From Brooklawnia sp963780175 (lineage in GTDB: Bacteria; Actinomycetota; Actinomycetes; Propionibacteriales; Propionibacteriaceae): a stretch of DNA of 64,000 nucleotides. Both the position numbers and the translations under genes were made by a program. The notes under the pieces were generated by a model. The model was not told where the DNA came from, did not search any database, and worked only from the letters and a program-made list of their open reading frames with translations. The stretch lies in contig CAWAAT010000002.1 of NCBI GenBank assembly GCA_963780175.1, positions 54,363-118,362 of the forward strand. The letters run 5' to 3'. The number at the start of each line of letters is the position of its first letter. The first letter of the stretch is position 1. Positions 36,335-45,760 of this stretch are shown one piece after another.

Positions 36335-37192
36335 ATGTCCATCCAGATCCCCACCGTCACGCTGAACAACGGCGTCGCCATGCCGATCCTCGGCTTCGGG
36401 GTGTTCCAGGTGCCGCCCGACGAGACCGAACGCGTCGTCACCGACGCCCTCGCCTCCGGCTACCGCCACCTCGACACCGCCGCCGCCTACGGCAACGAGG
36501 AAGCGGTCGGCCGGGCCATCAAGGCCAGCGGACTGCCCCGTGACGAGCTGTTCATCACCACCAAGCTGTGGATCCACGACGGCGGCGAGGACGGCACCAA
36601 GCGTGCCTTCGACACCTCGCTGCGCCTCCTCGGCCTCGACCAGCTCGACCTGTACCTCATCCACCAGCCGTTCGGCGACTACTACAGCTCCTGGCGCGCG
36701 ATGCAGGACCTGCACCGCCAGGGCGCCATCCGGGCCATCGGGGTGTCCAACTTCTACCCCGACCGGCTCGTGGACCTCATCGACCACAACGACATCACCC
36801 CCGCGGTCAACCAGATCGAGACCCACCCCTACTTCCAGCGGGCCGGCGACCAGCAGCTGATGACCGACCGCGGCGTCCAGATCGAATCGTGGGGGCCGCT
36901 CGCCGAGGGCAAGAACAACATCTTCAGCGACCCCACGCTCACCGCCATCGGCCAGGCGCACGGCAAGTCCGTCGCCCAGGTCACCCTCCGCTGGCTGATC
37001 CAGCGCGGTGTCGTCGTGATTCCGAAGTCGTCGCGCCCCGAGCGGATGGCCGAGAACCTCGACGTGTTCGACTTCCAACTCACCGACGACGAGATGGCCC
37101 GCATCGCCACCCTCGACACCGGCGCCAGCGTCGCCTTCGACCACCGCGATCCCGCCATGGTCAGCCGCCTCAACGGCGTCCGGCTCAACTGA
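36335..37192 (+). CDS. Aldo/keto reductase (DkgA/AKR5-like)
   Basis: A 285-residue NADPH-dependent reductase of the AKR superfamily. It carries the conserved order GFGVFQVPPDET, GYRHLDTAAAYGNEEAVGRAI (catalytic Asp and Tyr), LFITTKLWI (catalytic Lys), LYLIHQPFGDYY (catalytic His) and VVVIPKSSRPERMAENLDVFDFQL, the cofactor phosphate site. It best fits the 2,5-diketo-gluconate reductase-like branch that clears aldehydes and methylglyoxal. Start 36335 has GAAGGG 7 bp upstream; 36308 is a possible alternative overlapping the regulator stop. It lies in an operon with copy 1 of the XRE regulator and a second reductase. Confidence 0.9.
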   Translation: MSIQIPTVTLNNGVAMPILGFGVFQVPPDETERVVTDALASGYRHLDTAAAYGNEEAVGRAIKASGLPRDELFITTKLWIHDGGEDGTKRAFDTSLRLLGLDQLDLYLIHQPFGDYYSSWRAMQDLHRQGAIRAIGVSNFYPDRLVDLIDHNDITPAVNQIETHPYFQRAGDQQLMTDRGVQIESWGPLAEGKNNIFSDPTLTAIGQAHGKSVAQVTLRWLIQRGVVVIPKSSRPERMAENLDVFDFQLTDDEMARIATLDTGASVAFDHRDPAMVSRLNGVRLN

Positions 37193-37237
37193 GCCCGGCC
37201 GGCACCCGACCGCACCACCGAACCAAGGAGCACCACG

Positions 37238-38224
37238 ATGATCACCCGCACCCTCGGGACCAGCGGCCTACAGGTGTCCAGCCTCGGGCTGGGCTGCATG
37301 GGCCTGAGCCACGGCTACGGCCCGGCGTCCACCCACGCCGACGGCGTCGCGCTCATCCGCGCCGCCGTCGACCAGGGCGTCACCTTCTTCGACACCGCTC
37401 AGGTCTACGGCCCGTTCATCAACGAGGAACTCGTGGGGGAAGCCCTCGCTCCCGTGCGTGACCAGGTGGTCATCGCCACCAAGTTCGGGTTCTCCTTCGA
37501 ACCCACCAGCTCCACCGGCCTCGACAGCCGCCCCGACACCATCCGCACCAGCGTCGAGGACTCGCTGCGCCGGTTGCGCGTCGACGCCATCGACCTGCTC
37601 TACCAGCACCGCGTCGATCCGGACGTGCCCATCGAGGACGTCGCCGGCACCGTCGCAGCACTCATCAACGAGGGCAAGGTCAGGCACTTCGGCCTGTCCG
37701 AGGCCGGCGTCGGCACCATCCGGCGGGCCCACGCGATCCAGCCGGTCACCGCGCTGCAGAGCGAATACTCCCTGTTCTGGCGTGAACCCGAGGCGCAGAT
37801 CCTGCCCACCCTGGTCGAGCTCGGCATCGGCTTCGTGCCCTTCAGCCCGCTCGGCAAGGGCTTCCTCACCGGCGCGATCAACACCACCACGACCTTCACC
37901 GACGGCGACCTGCGCAGCAAGCTGCCCCGGTTCACCGAGGACGCCCGCGCCGCCAACCAGGCGCTCGTGGACGCCGTCACCGCCGTCGCCGCCCGCCGGG
38001 GCGCCACCCCCGGCCAGGTCGCCCTCGCCTGGCTCCTGGCCCAGCACGCCTGGATCGTCCCCATCCCCGGCACCACCAAGCTCCACCGCCTCAGCGAGAA
38101 CAACCGGGCCGTCGACCTCCACCTCACCGCCGACGACCTCGCCGACCTCACCGCAGCGTCCGACCGCATCGACCTCCGCGGCGACCGCTACCCCGAACAG
38201 ATGCAACGCTGGATCGACCGCTGA
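37238..38224 (+). CDS. Aldo/keto reductase (YajO/perakine-reductase-like)
   Basis: A 328-residue AKR of the longer branch. Motifs are SSLGLGCMGLSHGYGP, FFDTAQVYGPFINEELVGEAL (Asp/Tyr), VVIATKFGFSFE (Lys), IDLLYQHRVDPDVPIEDVAGTV (His), KVRHFGLSEAG and WIVPIPGTTKLHRLSENNRAV. These proteins reduce aldehydes and diketones with NADPH. It lies 45 bp after the first AKR in the same direction, so the two probably form one operon under the upstream XRE/MmyB-like regulator. Confidence 0.9.
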   Translation: MITRTLGTSGLQVSSLGLGCMGLSHGYGPASTHADGVALIRAAVDQGVTFFDTAQVYGPFINEELVGEALAPVRDQVVIATKFGFSFEPTSSTGLDSRPDTIRTSVEDSLRRLRVDAIDLLYQHRVDPDVPIEDVAGTVAALINEGKVRHFGLSEAGVGTIRRAHAIQPVTALQSEYSLFWREPEAQILPTLVELGIGFVPFSPLGKGFLTGAINTTTTFTDGDLRSKLPRFTEDARAANQALVDAVTAVAARRGATPGQVALAWLLAQHAWIVPIPGTTKLHRLSENNRAVDLHLTADDLADLTAASDRIDLRGDRYPEQMQRWIDR

Positions 38225-38239
38225 CCCGCGCTTACGCCG

Positions 38240-38980
38240 GTGCTCGGGGGTACTGCCGGCATGCACGCCTCCTGCCAGCACGGCGGCGGCTACGACGGCT
38301 GCCAGGCCGAGAAGATCCGCATCCCGAACGCCGACGGCACCCTGCTCGCCACCCCCGGACAGCCGGACGCCGACCTGATCCCCAGCCTGCTCGCCCTGTC
38401 CGACGTCATGTGTACCGGCTGGCACGGCGCGATCTCCGCCGGGGTGACCGAGGGGTCGAGTGTCGTGATCGTCGGCGACGGCGCGGTCGGCCTGAGCGCC
38501 GTCCTGGCGGCCGCCCAGCTGGGGGCGACGACGATCATCGCGATGAGCCGGCACGCCGACCGCCAGCGGATCGCGACCGAGTTCGGCGCCACCCACCTGG
38601 TCGCCGAGCGCGGCGAGGCCGGCGTGGCGGCAGTGAAGGAGCTGACCGGCGGCATCGGCGCGGACGCCGTCATCGAGTGCGTCGGCACCGAGGACGCCCG
38701 CCTGCAGGCCGTCGCCAGCGTGCGGGACGGTGGGATGATCGGCCTGCTGGGTGTCCCCCACGGCGATCTACCCGTGGACAGCCTGTTCTGGCGCAATGTC
38801 GGCCTCAAGGGCGGCCCCGCGCCGGTCCGCGCCTACCTGCCGCACCTGCTCGACCTGGTCTGGACCCGGCAGATCAACCCCGGCCGCGTGTTCGACCTCG
38901 ACCTGCCCCTGTCGCAGGTGGCCGAGGCCTACGACGCGATGGACGAACGCCGCGCCATCAAGACCCTGCTCCGCCCGTGA
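38240..38980 (+). pseudogene. Zinc-dependent alcohol dehydrogenase lacking its N-terminal catalytic domain
   Basis: 246 codons that begin in the middle of an MDR alcohol dehydrogenase. The first recognisable block is AGMHASCQHGGGYDGCQAEKIRIP, the end of the GroES-like domain. The Rossmann domain (VVIVGDGAVGLSAVLAAAQLGA) and the C-terminus (DERRAIKTLLRP) are complete. The ~100 residues carrying the catalytic zinc ligands (Cys and His) are missing. The homologue at 46381-47405 keeps that domain, so this copy is a deletion product. It starts 15 bp after the AKR gene and cannot be an active dehydrogenase. Confidence 0.85.
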
Positions 38981-39008
38981 CCCGTCGCACGTGGCTACCG
39001 TGACGGGC

Positions 39009-39551
39009 ATGGACATCAGGACCGAGGTCCGCGACTTCCTCTCGTCGCGGCGCGCCCGGCTCACCCCCGAACAGGCGGGCCTGCCCGCCTGGGGGACGAA
39101 CCGGCGCGTCAAGGGCCTCCGCCGCGAGGAGGTCGCCCTGCTCGCCGGGGTCAGCGCCGAGTACTACGTGCGCCTCGAACGCGGCAACCTGGCCGGGGTG
39201 TCCGAGCAGGTCCTCGAAGCCGTCGCGAACGCCCTCCAACTGGACGACGCCGAGCGCGCTCACCTGTTCGGACTCGCACGCACGGCGTCCGCCCGCAAGC
39301 CGACGGGGACGCCGCGGCGTCCGGTCCGGCCGGCGGTGCAGTGGCTGCTCGACTCGATGACCGGCACCGCCGCGTACGTGCGGAACAACCGCACCGACCT
39401 GCTCGCCGACAGCGGCCTGCGCCTCAACGCCTACGTCGCCGAACCCGGCACGCCCTCCGCCGAGGCGTTCAGCCTGCTGGCCAGCTGGGCGGCCTTCCCG
39501 ACCCGCGCCGCCGAGCCGGCGACGAACGCCGCCACGGCCAGTCAGGACTGA
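39009..39551 (+). CDS. XRE-family regulator, internally deleted (copy 2)
   Basis: 180 residues, in frame throughout. The XRE helix-turn-helix is intact (GLRREEVALLAGVSAEYYVRLERGNLAGVSEQVLEAVANALQLDDAERAHLFGLAR). The MmyB-like domain begins (WLLDSMTGTAAYVRNNRTDLLA), then jumps directly to the last strand (DSGLRLNAYVAEPGTPSAEAFSLLASWA). Compared with copy 1, about 110 residues of ligand domain are gone. The deletion is in frame, so a stable DNA-binding protein without sensing ability could be made. It follows the truncated dehydrogenase by 28 bp. Confidence 0.82.
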   Translation: MDIRTEVRDFLSSRRARLTPEQAGLPAWGTNRRVKGLRREEVALLAGVSAEYYVRLERGNLAGVSEQVLEAVANALQLDDAERAHLFGLARTASARKPTGTPRRPVRPAVQWLLDSMTGTAAYVRNNRTDLLADSGLRLNAYVAEPGTPSAEAFSLLASWAAFPTRAAEPATNAATASQD

Positions 39552-40354
39552 TGGGGAGTGCCGCGGGCACCGGGGCCATCGGCCGGGCCCCGATCAGCCC
39601 AGCAGGCCGACCCGCTGCAGCCAGGCCCGCACCTCGGGCTCGGCAGCCACGGCTTCCTCACCCCGGAAGAGGCCACCAGCACGTCCGAGATCAGTCCGGG
39701 GTGGTCGGCTGCGTCGTCGATCGTCGAGATGTCCGAGGACTCCTTCAGCGCGGTGGTGATGTAGGGCTCGTAGGTGACTGCCGCGTCCACCTGGCCGGCG
39801 ACCAGTGCCGCACCAGCGTCGGCGGCGGGCATCGGGACGGCCTGGATGTCGTTCAGAGTCATGTCGTGTGCCTTCAAGGCAGCGTGCAACAGCAGGTCGC
39901 TGGTCGCCCCCTGCTCGTAGGCGACTTTCATGCCTTTGAGCTGGTCGACGGTGGTGATGCCGCTCCTGGCCAGCAGTGCGTCCGCGGTGGTGGAGGAATC
40001 CTTGACCATGATGATCTTCAGGTCAATGTCCTGGGCTTTCAACAGCAGCGCGGTGTGTGCGGCGATGTTGTCGACGTCGATGCGTCCGGACGCGAATGCC
40101 GCGCTCTGCTCGGAGTCCGACTTCAGCTCGATCAGTTCGAGTTCGATTCCCTGTGCCGCCAGCATGTCCTTGGCCTGGGCGACATGCCACTGTGCGTATC
40201 CGATCCAGGGCTGGATCCCCATCCGGACGGTGACCGTCTCAGCGTTCGGAGATACGGCAGATTCACCGCTGGACGCAGGGGCGGAGGAACAGCCGACGAG
40301 CACCAGAGCGGCTGCGGCTGTGGCAGTGGCGATGAGACGGGACACGGTCAGCAT
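39542..40354 (-). pseudogene. NMT1/SsuA-like substrate-binding lipoprotein (C-terminal frameshift)
   Basis: An ABC-type solute-binding lipoprotein start (MLTVSRLIATATAAAALVLVGC; GGAGG ribosome site) leads into an SsuA/ThiY-like fold: MGIQPWIGYAQWHVAQAKDML, FASGRIDVDNIAAHTALL, MKVAYEQGATSDLLLHAAL, PAADAGAALVAGQVDAAVTYEPYITTAL. Near 39668 the frame slips; the next frame continues sensibly (LFRGEEAVAAEPEVRAWLQRVGLLG) to a stop at 39594. As sequenced, the frame runs on into Pro/Arg-rich nonsense ending at 39542. It is shorter than typical family members (~300). No permease or ATPase is adjacent, so it is an orphan. The ligand is perhaps a sulfonate, nitrate or pyrimidine precursor, but this cannot be told. 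Confidence 0.75.
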
Positions 40355-40526
40355 TGAACCTCCATGGTCGATGGGGCGCCTGCCCAGGATCGCCCGGGTC
40401 TCGCTGCCGCCCCGGCCGCGTCCGGTTCGTGGGCGGGTGGGCCCGGCACCGACCCGAGCCCTGTGACCGACACCTGTGTCCGGACACCTGCGACAGGTTC
40501 GCCAGTGAGCGTGCGCACCGACGACG

Positions 40527-42829
40527 TCAGCGCACCGGACGACCACATCGTCCGCAGAACGCTGCCCCGCTTCGAAGCGGCTGACCGCACGAAGGACAGA
40601 ATCCTGGGCCGGGTGCAGCGGATGGCTGACCCCTGGTCGGGCCGCGAGCAGGCGCTGGCGCAACCGGTTGCTGGCGCTGGCGTCCTCGACGGGCAACCAG
40701 TACCACGATCAGGGTCAACAGGGCTCCACCGCCCAGCAGCACCAGGGCGCCGATCACCAATGTGGCCATCGTGCCGTCATCCCGGTCGGGTTCAGCCAGT
40801 TCTTCACCCGCAAGCAGGAGTGGCTCGACTAAGGTTCCGTCCTGCCGTTGGAGGGCGGCTGTCGGGGAGTCCGGGTCGACCTGCAGGGTGAAGATCTCAC
40901 CCTCGGTCACCTCCATCGGGTAGGTGAGAACGTCGTTGCCGTGCACCCGGGTCAGGTGCGCCCAGCCTGTCTGGCTGGCTTGCAGGGTGAGTTGGTAGGC
41001 GTCGGTGCCGGTGTTCGTCCAGATCGCCCCCCAGGTCTGGTCGGCTTCCTCGTACTGCGGGAAGATGTGGACCGGGAAGTAGCCGTACAGGCTGGCGGAG
41101 GATTGGTCGAGCACCATGGTGTTCTGGTCATCTGTCCAGGTGATGCTCAGCGGGGACGACATGATGATCGTGTCGGGGTCAGGCTGGCTGAGTTTCCAAC
41201 CCGGGGGCCGGTTGTCCATCGGCAACGGACCGAAGATCGTCGGGATCGTCACTCCGGCCGGTGGACCGGACGGTAGGGTCACCGCTGGTTCCACCCGCAG
41301 GCGTTGCTGGTAGAGCCAGGCTCCGATCTTGGCGCCGGTGGCGTTGTAGCAGTACTTGGGTGGGTCCTCCTCAGAATGGAAGATGTACCTGCGGGCAAGT
41401 TGTTCGATCTCGTTGGCGGCACTCGACAGCAGGGTCTGATTGGCCCGCAGTTGCAGGTTCGGGTCATCCTTCATGGTCCGGGCGATTTGCTGGGCCAGTT
41501 CGGTGATCCGGTCGTTGAGTTCGTCCCCGGTCCACTGGACCAGGGTGTAGGCACCCCAGGTGCCTCGGGCCTGCATCTCGAAGTACGCGGTTCCGAACAT
41601 GTGATACCACGACCCGGTGTTCTGCCCCTCACCCAGCGGAGCAGGGTCGACCACGGGTGCCAGGTACTCGGTGATGAACCCCGGGCTGTGTTCGACCATG
41701 GTCCACTCGAAGTCGGTGTTTCCCATGCTCTGTTCCATCCGGGCCAGTGAGCGCAAGGTGTTGTGGGCGAGCAGCATCGCCTCTTTCGCGTTGCCATTGC
41801 GTTGCTTCAGGGCCAGGTAGAACACGTCACCGGGGGTCAGTTTGCGCTGCTGCTGGTTGTGGTAGGCGAAGATCGCCTCATACAGTGCCCGTTCCGTGCC
41901 GGGGCTCACTTCGGCGGCGGTAGGTACCCGGGTCGACCACTTCTGGCGGTCGGCGTCCGAGGTGAACACGAACTGGCGGTTGATGACGCTGGTCGCGCCG
42001 CCCTGATTGCCCAGCCAGGCCAGGGCGGGCATCGTCCCGCCGATGTTGTCCTGGACGTACGCGGTGCTCGACGCCTCCTGTTCGTACGTGGTGATCGCCT
42101 GATCGAACTGCTGTTGAATGTCGGCGTAGTCGTACTGGATTCCGATGCCGGTGTTCGGGTCGAGGGAATAGGCCTCGACAGCCTCAGGACATGGCGGTTT
42201 GCCAAGGTTTGCTGGGGTGGGATAGGTGGGCGGGGGCTGGACGAGCGGGTTGGGATTGAGGAAGTTGGCACTCACCCCGATCGAGTCGAACTTGCTGAAC
42301 CGTTGGATCGAGATGTTGAGCGTCAGGTCGCTGTAGTACTCGGGATTGTCAACCCTCAGGCTGAAGTCCTGGCGCCACTCGGACTCGGGGGCAGCGAACT
42401 CCACCCGTTGAGCGCTGCCGGTGAGACTGATCTCCAGGTAGCCATAGGCTCCTGCGCTGCCAGTGGCGTAGCCGGTGACGGTCAGCGGGCCGCTGGCCAG
42501 CGTCCCGTCGCGGTAGATCCGTTTGGCTCCGTAGGTGATGTCGGGAATGTTCTCGAGATCCTCTGGGACGCCCAAGGTTGCGCCGCCGACACGGTGAAGG
42601 TGAATTGCAGACCTTCGTACGGTGAGGAGGGGAAGGTGACGGTGCCTTCCTGGGAAGAAGCCGTCGGGGCAGCGCTGAGCACGCCGACCAGGGCGAGGAC
42701 GATGGCTGCGAACGTTGCACACATTCGTCGGATAAGGCTGGTCGATCGCGCACGGCGACGTTCAGCTACGGCGGACGAGCCTCCGGAACAGGCGGCCATG
42801 GCTGCTCCCATCCACATGTGGACCCTCAC
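40527..42829 (-). pseudogene. Large single-pass membrane protein with C-terminal zinc ribbon (one frameshift)
   Basis: About 765 codons. A start around 42829 or 42724 gives a signal peptide (MCATFAAIVLALVGVLSAAP). After EGTVTFPSSPYEGLQFTFTV the frame shifts near 42588, and the sequence continues GGATLGVPEDLENIPDI in frame to the end. The ~600-residue ectodomain has no recognisable family; it is rich in Gln, Trp and Tyr, with AYHNQQQRKLTPGDVFYLALKQRNGNAKEAMLLAHNTLRSLARMEQ. One membrane helix (MATLVIGALVLLGGGALLTLIVVLVAR) leads to a cytosolic double-Cys zinc ribbon (FCPSCGQPLRSGAAFCGRCGRPVR). It is divergent from another zinc-ribbon protein 132 bp away. Function unknown; an envelope sensor or scaffold is one guess. 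Confidence 0.7.
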
Positions 42830-42961
42830 CTTGGTCGTGAGGAACCCGCGAGTCGTGACAACTCGGTGACGTTATTTTCGCATGGCCCTTTGACGAGCGG
42901 CTGATGCGTCGAAAATGCGGCAAGAGGGGCATCGGGCCCGGCGTCGAAGGACAATACAAGG

Positions 42962-43813
42962 GTGACGAACTCCAGGTTGTGTCCCAGTTGCCACACCCCG
43001 GCTCCTGAAGGAGATCGGTTCTGCCAGCTGTGCGGGGTGATCCTGCCGGAGGGCGATGCCCGACAGACGTTTGCGTCTGCACATCCGGACTCCGTGGTGT
43101 GGACGACACCAGTTGCACCGGTTTCGCCGCAACCTTCGTGGGCTGCGCCGGGGGGGTCGTCTGCCGGGTCGGGGTTTTCGTGGGCTGCGCCGGGGGGGTC
43201 GTCCACGCCGGTTGCTCCAGGCCCTGAACGGGGGCAACGGCCACCACCCCAGCCCAGCGCGCCCAGCTTCCCGGCTACCGCCCCTCACCCGCCCGTCCCC
43301 CCGTCGTCGCCGGGACCGGAGTCAGTAATCGGCCATCTGCCTGCGGAGTACATCGTCGAGGGCGGGGGAGTGTTCGGTGGCAGCAAGCGCACCCAGGTGA
43401 ACCTTGTCATCACCAGTACGCGACTGTTGTGCCTGGCCGAGACTGAGCAGACCAACACCACCTGGCTTGCCGAGACCGAACGGCTGGAGGAGGACGCCAG
43501 CCGCACCGGTGTGCCGTGGCGGACGTTGATGGACTACTACCCGTGGGCGGGTCCGCTGTGGGCCAGTTTCTTCCGGACGCCCCCCGAGGTGCTGCTGGGC
43601 GAGAGTCGGTCGAACTGGGCAGTGCCGTGGGGGGCCGTCGTCGAGGCCACAGTGACGCTGGATCCCGAACTGGATCGACTCGACCTGCTGATGGACAACC
43701 GTCAGGTGCTCAGATTCGCGCTGTTCAATCTCGTGGGTGTGGTCGCTGCCCGACTGCTCGGACAGGTCCTGGGTGCGAACCGCGTCAGGCTGGTGCCCGA
43801 ACCCTCTCATTGA
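42962..43813 (+). CDS. Zinc-ribbon protein of unknown function
   Basis: A 283-residue protein from GTG 42962 with GAAGGA about 10 bp upstream. The N-terminal double zinc ribbon (CPSCHTPAPEGDRFCQLCG) is followed by a ~90-residue Pro/Gly-rich linker and a globular C-terminal domain starting PAEYIVEGGGVFGGSKRTQVNLVITSTRLLCLAETEQ. It has no membrane segment, so it is cytosolic. The C-terminal block recalls PH-like or GRAM-like beta folds, but I cannot confirm this. It diverges from the membrane zinc-ribbon protein, and the matching ribbons suggest the two work together. Confidence 0.7.
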   Translation: MTNSRLCPSCHTPAPEGDRFCQLCGVILPEGDARQTFASAHPDSVVWTTPVAPVSPQPSWAAPGGSSAGSGFSWAAPGGSSTPVAPGPERGQRPPPQPSAPSFPATAPHPPVPPSSPGPESVIGHLPAEYIVEGGGVFGGSKRTQVNLVITSTRLLCLAETEQTNTTWLAETERLEEDASRTGVPWRTLMDYYPWAGPLWASFFRTPPEVLLGESRSNWAVPWGAVVEATVTLDPELDRLDLLMDNRQVLRFALFNLVGVVAARLLGQVLGANRVRLVPEPSH

Positions 43814-43927
43814 GCATGACGGTCGAGCAGGCCATTGGCCGAACCTACGGCGCACCCGTCGCCGATGCCTGACACGTAGGCAGCGGAAGGGGGGGGCTCG
43901 CTCGTCCCGACTCTGACCCCGGCGCCC

Positions 43928-43957
43928 GTAGACTGATCCGTCTACACCGACTATGAT
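43928..43957 (+). promoter_or_regulatory. Promoter/operator of the MazEF-like pair
   Basis: GTAGAC (43928-43933) and GTCTAC (43940-43945) form an inverted repeat with a 6-bp spacer, next to TATGAT (43952-43957). The antitoxin ATG at 43964 lies 6-7 bp after that -10 box, so the transcript may be leaderless. The dyad is a likely autoregulatory operator. Confidence 0.5.
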
Positions 43958-43963
43958 GGTGAC

Positions 43964-44161
43964 ATGTCCGAGACGACCACGATCCGAATCAGTCGGGACA
44001 CGCATGCAAGGGTGACTCGGCTGGCAGCCGAGCGCCACGAGACGGTCGACCAAACCGTCAGCAAAGCGATCCGAGCGCTGAGGCAAGATGCCATGGCGCG
44101 TGACCTCGCGACAGAACTGAGCGACGAAGACACTGCGTGGCTGGATGCTGACGCCGGGTGA
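43964..44161 (+). CDS. MazE-like ribbon-helix-helix antitoxin
   Basis: 65 residues with an RHH/CopG-like N-terminus (TTTIRISRDTHARVTRLAAERHETVDQTVSKAIRALRQD) and an acidic C-terminal tail (LATELSDEDTAWLDADAG) of the kind that wraps a MazF toxin. The downstream toxin gene overlaps its last 17 bp. It has weak ribosome-site character and a -10 box right upstream. It pairs with the PemK/MazF-family protein at 44145. An acidic tail and an RHH of this size are typical of actinobacterial MazEF modules. Confidence 0.8.
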   Translation: MSETTTIRISRDTHARVTRLAAERHETVDQTVSKAIRALRQDAMARDLATELSDEDTAWLDADAG

Positions 44162-44483
44162 CGTCGTCGAGCTCGATCTCGGCGCACCCGTCGGCAGCGA
44201 GGCAGGCCTGCGGCGGCCGGCGGTCGTTGTCACGGCTAGCCGAGTCTTGCGAGGGGAGCCGAATGTCGTCCAGGTCGTTCCGTTGACCCGCACGCTCCGA
44301 CAGAGCAGCACCGAGGTGATCATCAATCCAGATGAGGGCAACAACCTGGCCGCGCCGTCGTCGGCGCAGTGTCAGCATGTGCGGTCCATCGCCACGGCGC
44401 GAATTGGCGAGCGCACCGGAAACGTCGGCCCGGTCGTGCTGGGCGAAGTCCGAGAAGTCCTGGGACTTCTCATGGACCTCTGA
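44145..44483 (+). CDS. MazF/PemK-family toxin
   Basis: A 112-residue endoribonuclease toxin. Family motifs are MLTPGDVVELDLGAPVGSEAGLRRPAVVVTASRV (the conserved RPAVVV strand), VVQVVPLTRTL, SSTEVIINPDEGNNLAAPSSAQCQHVRSIATARI (the catalytic-site region, with QCQHVRSI) and GEVREVLGLLMDL. It should cleave mRNA or tRNA at short motifs when not bound by its antitoxin. The ATG at 44145 lies inside the antitoxin gene, so the two are co-translated. The reading frame is intact. Confidence 0.87.
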   Translation: MLTPGDVVELDLGAPVGSEAGLRRPAVVVTASRVLRGEPNVVQVVPLTRTLRQSSTEVIINPDEGNNLAAPSSAQCQHVRSIATARIGERTGNVGPVVLGEVREVLGLLMDL

Positions 44484-44601
44484 AGCACCGCATCTTGCGG
44501 CCTCAGTTCTGGTTCGGGGACCCATAACCCGCCTTTTCTTGCGACTAGGGCGACCCGCCTATAGCTTCAAGCGTGAAGGAAGCAACCGTGAGGACTCGCA
44601 C

Positions 44602-45348
44602 ATGAAGATCGGCATTCTGGGGACGGGCAACATCGGCAAGACGCTGGTCACAAGGCTCAGTCAAGCGGGGCACGAGGTGAAGGTCGCCAACTCTCGCGGC
44701 CCCCACACGATCGATGACGAGCTTCTCTCAGCGGGAGCGCGTGCCGTGACGACCGAAGATGCTCTGGCCGATGTTCAGGTGGTCATCCTGTCCATCCCCC
44801 TCAACCGCATCCCCGAGCTCGCTCGGCTGATCGCACGCCTACCCGAGGACACCACGGTCATCGACACCTCCAATTACTACCCGTTCCGCGACGACAAGAT
44901 CGACGCCATTGAGGCCGGCCAAGTTGAGAGCCTGTGGGTTGCCGAGCAACTTGGCCGTCCGATCGCCAAGGCATGGAACGCGATCGGCTCGGCATCCTTC
45001 GCCAAGAAGGGCAAGCCTGCAGGTGCGCCCGATCGGATCGCGATTCCTGTCGCTGCCGACCGTGACCGGGACCGGGAGATCGCGATGGCGCTGGTCAATG
45101 ACACCGGCCTGGACGCCTTCGACGCTGGCTTCCTGGCGGACTCGTGGCGCCAGCAGCCCGGCGCCCCCGCATATTGCACGGACCTCAGCCACGCCGACAT
45201 TGGCGCTGCTTTGGACGCTGCCGAGCGGGACAGGCTGCCCAAGCGCCGGGATCTCGGCGTAGCAGTCATGCAGGAGCGTCTCGGCGACGGCACCACCAAC
45301 CCGGACGAAGAGTGGGGCGTCCGTCTCGCGCGGGTCATCAACATGTAG
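44602..45348 (+). CDS. NADPH-dependent F420 reductase-like oxidoreductase
   Basis: A 248-residue NAD(P)-binding protein with an N-terminal Rossmann motif (MKIGILGTGNIGKTLVTRLSQAGHEVKVANSRGP) and the F420-reductase-like core VVILSIPLNRIPELARLI, TVIDTSNYYPFRDDKI and IAKAWNAIGSASFAKKG. It resembles short YrbE/NADP_oxidored-type proteins that transfer hydride between NADPH and F420 or another acceptor. The C-terminal half is complete. The start at ATG 44602 has only weak upstream purines. It is monocistronic, 118 bp after the MazF-like gene. Substrate not assignable. Confidence 0.83.
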   Translation: MKIGILGTGNIGKTLVTRLSQAGHEVKVANSRGPHTIDDELLSAGARAVTTEDALADVQVVILSIPLNRIPELARLIARLPEDTTVIDTSNYYPFRDDKIDAIEAGQVESLWVAEQLGRPIAKAWNAIGSASFAKKGKPAGAPDRIAIPVAADRDRDREIAMALVNDTGLDAFDAGFLADSWRQQPGAPAYCTDLSHADIGAALDAAERDRLPKRRDLGVAVMQERLGDGTTNPDEEWGVRLARVINM

Positions 45349-45760
45349 CCGGCCGCGGGGACGACCCACGCGCGCAAGCGTGCTCCGCTCACCAGGGTGC
45401 CAGCGAGCGCCTGCGGTACCCATGGGTCGACAAGGACGGCCGATTACATGAGGACGTTCCGGCAAGCACACTCTTCTCATTGGCGCGGGGAGTCAGAGAG
45501 GTCGGGAAGCGCTGGCCCGTCGTCGGCCAGAACAAGCCGGCCACCCCGCATAACGGGCGCCGACTTAGTACCGGTGGACAACGACGGGCACCAACGGGGC
45601 CCGGCGCTTCCCTGCCCTCATACCGCCTGACAGGCGGCTGCCCGCGAGCATGATGTGACGCCCGAACCGTGATGGGTGCCTTGGTGTACTTCCACGAAGG
45701 AGGGGAGGTTGTCGCTCGACTGATTGCCCCGTCGTCAGGTGGCTTGCACCCATCCCACGG
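45349..45760. other. Gene-free stretch
   Basis: 412 bp between the F420-reductase-like gene and the cyclophilin-like lipoprotein gene (convergent). Short frames on both strands are Arg/Pro-rich with no motif or ribosome site. No hairpin terminator or repeat stood out. Confidence 0.45.

Noticed and set aside
37268..38761. 497-codon minus-strand frame opposite the second aldo/keto reductase
   Set aside because: Extremely Gly/Ala/Asp-rich and non-globular; the plus strand carries clear AKR and dehydrogenase motifs.
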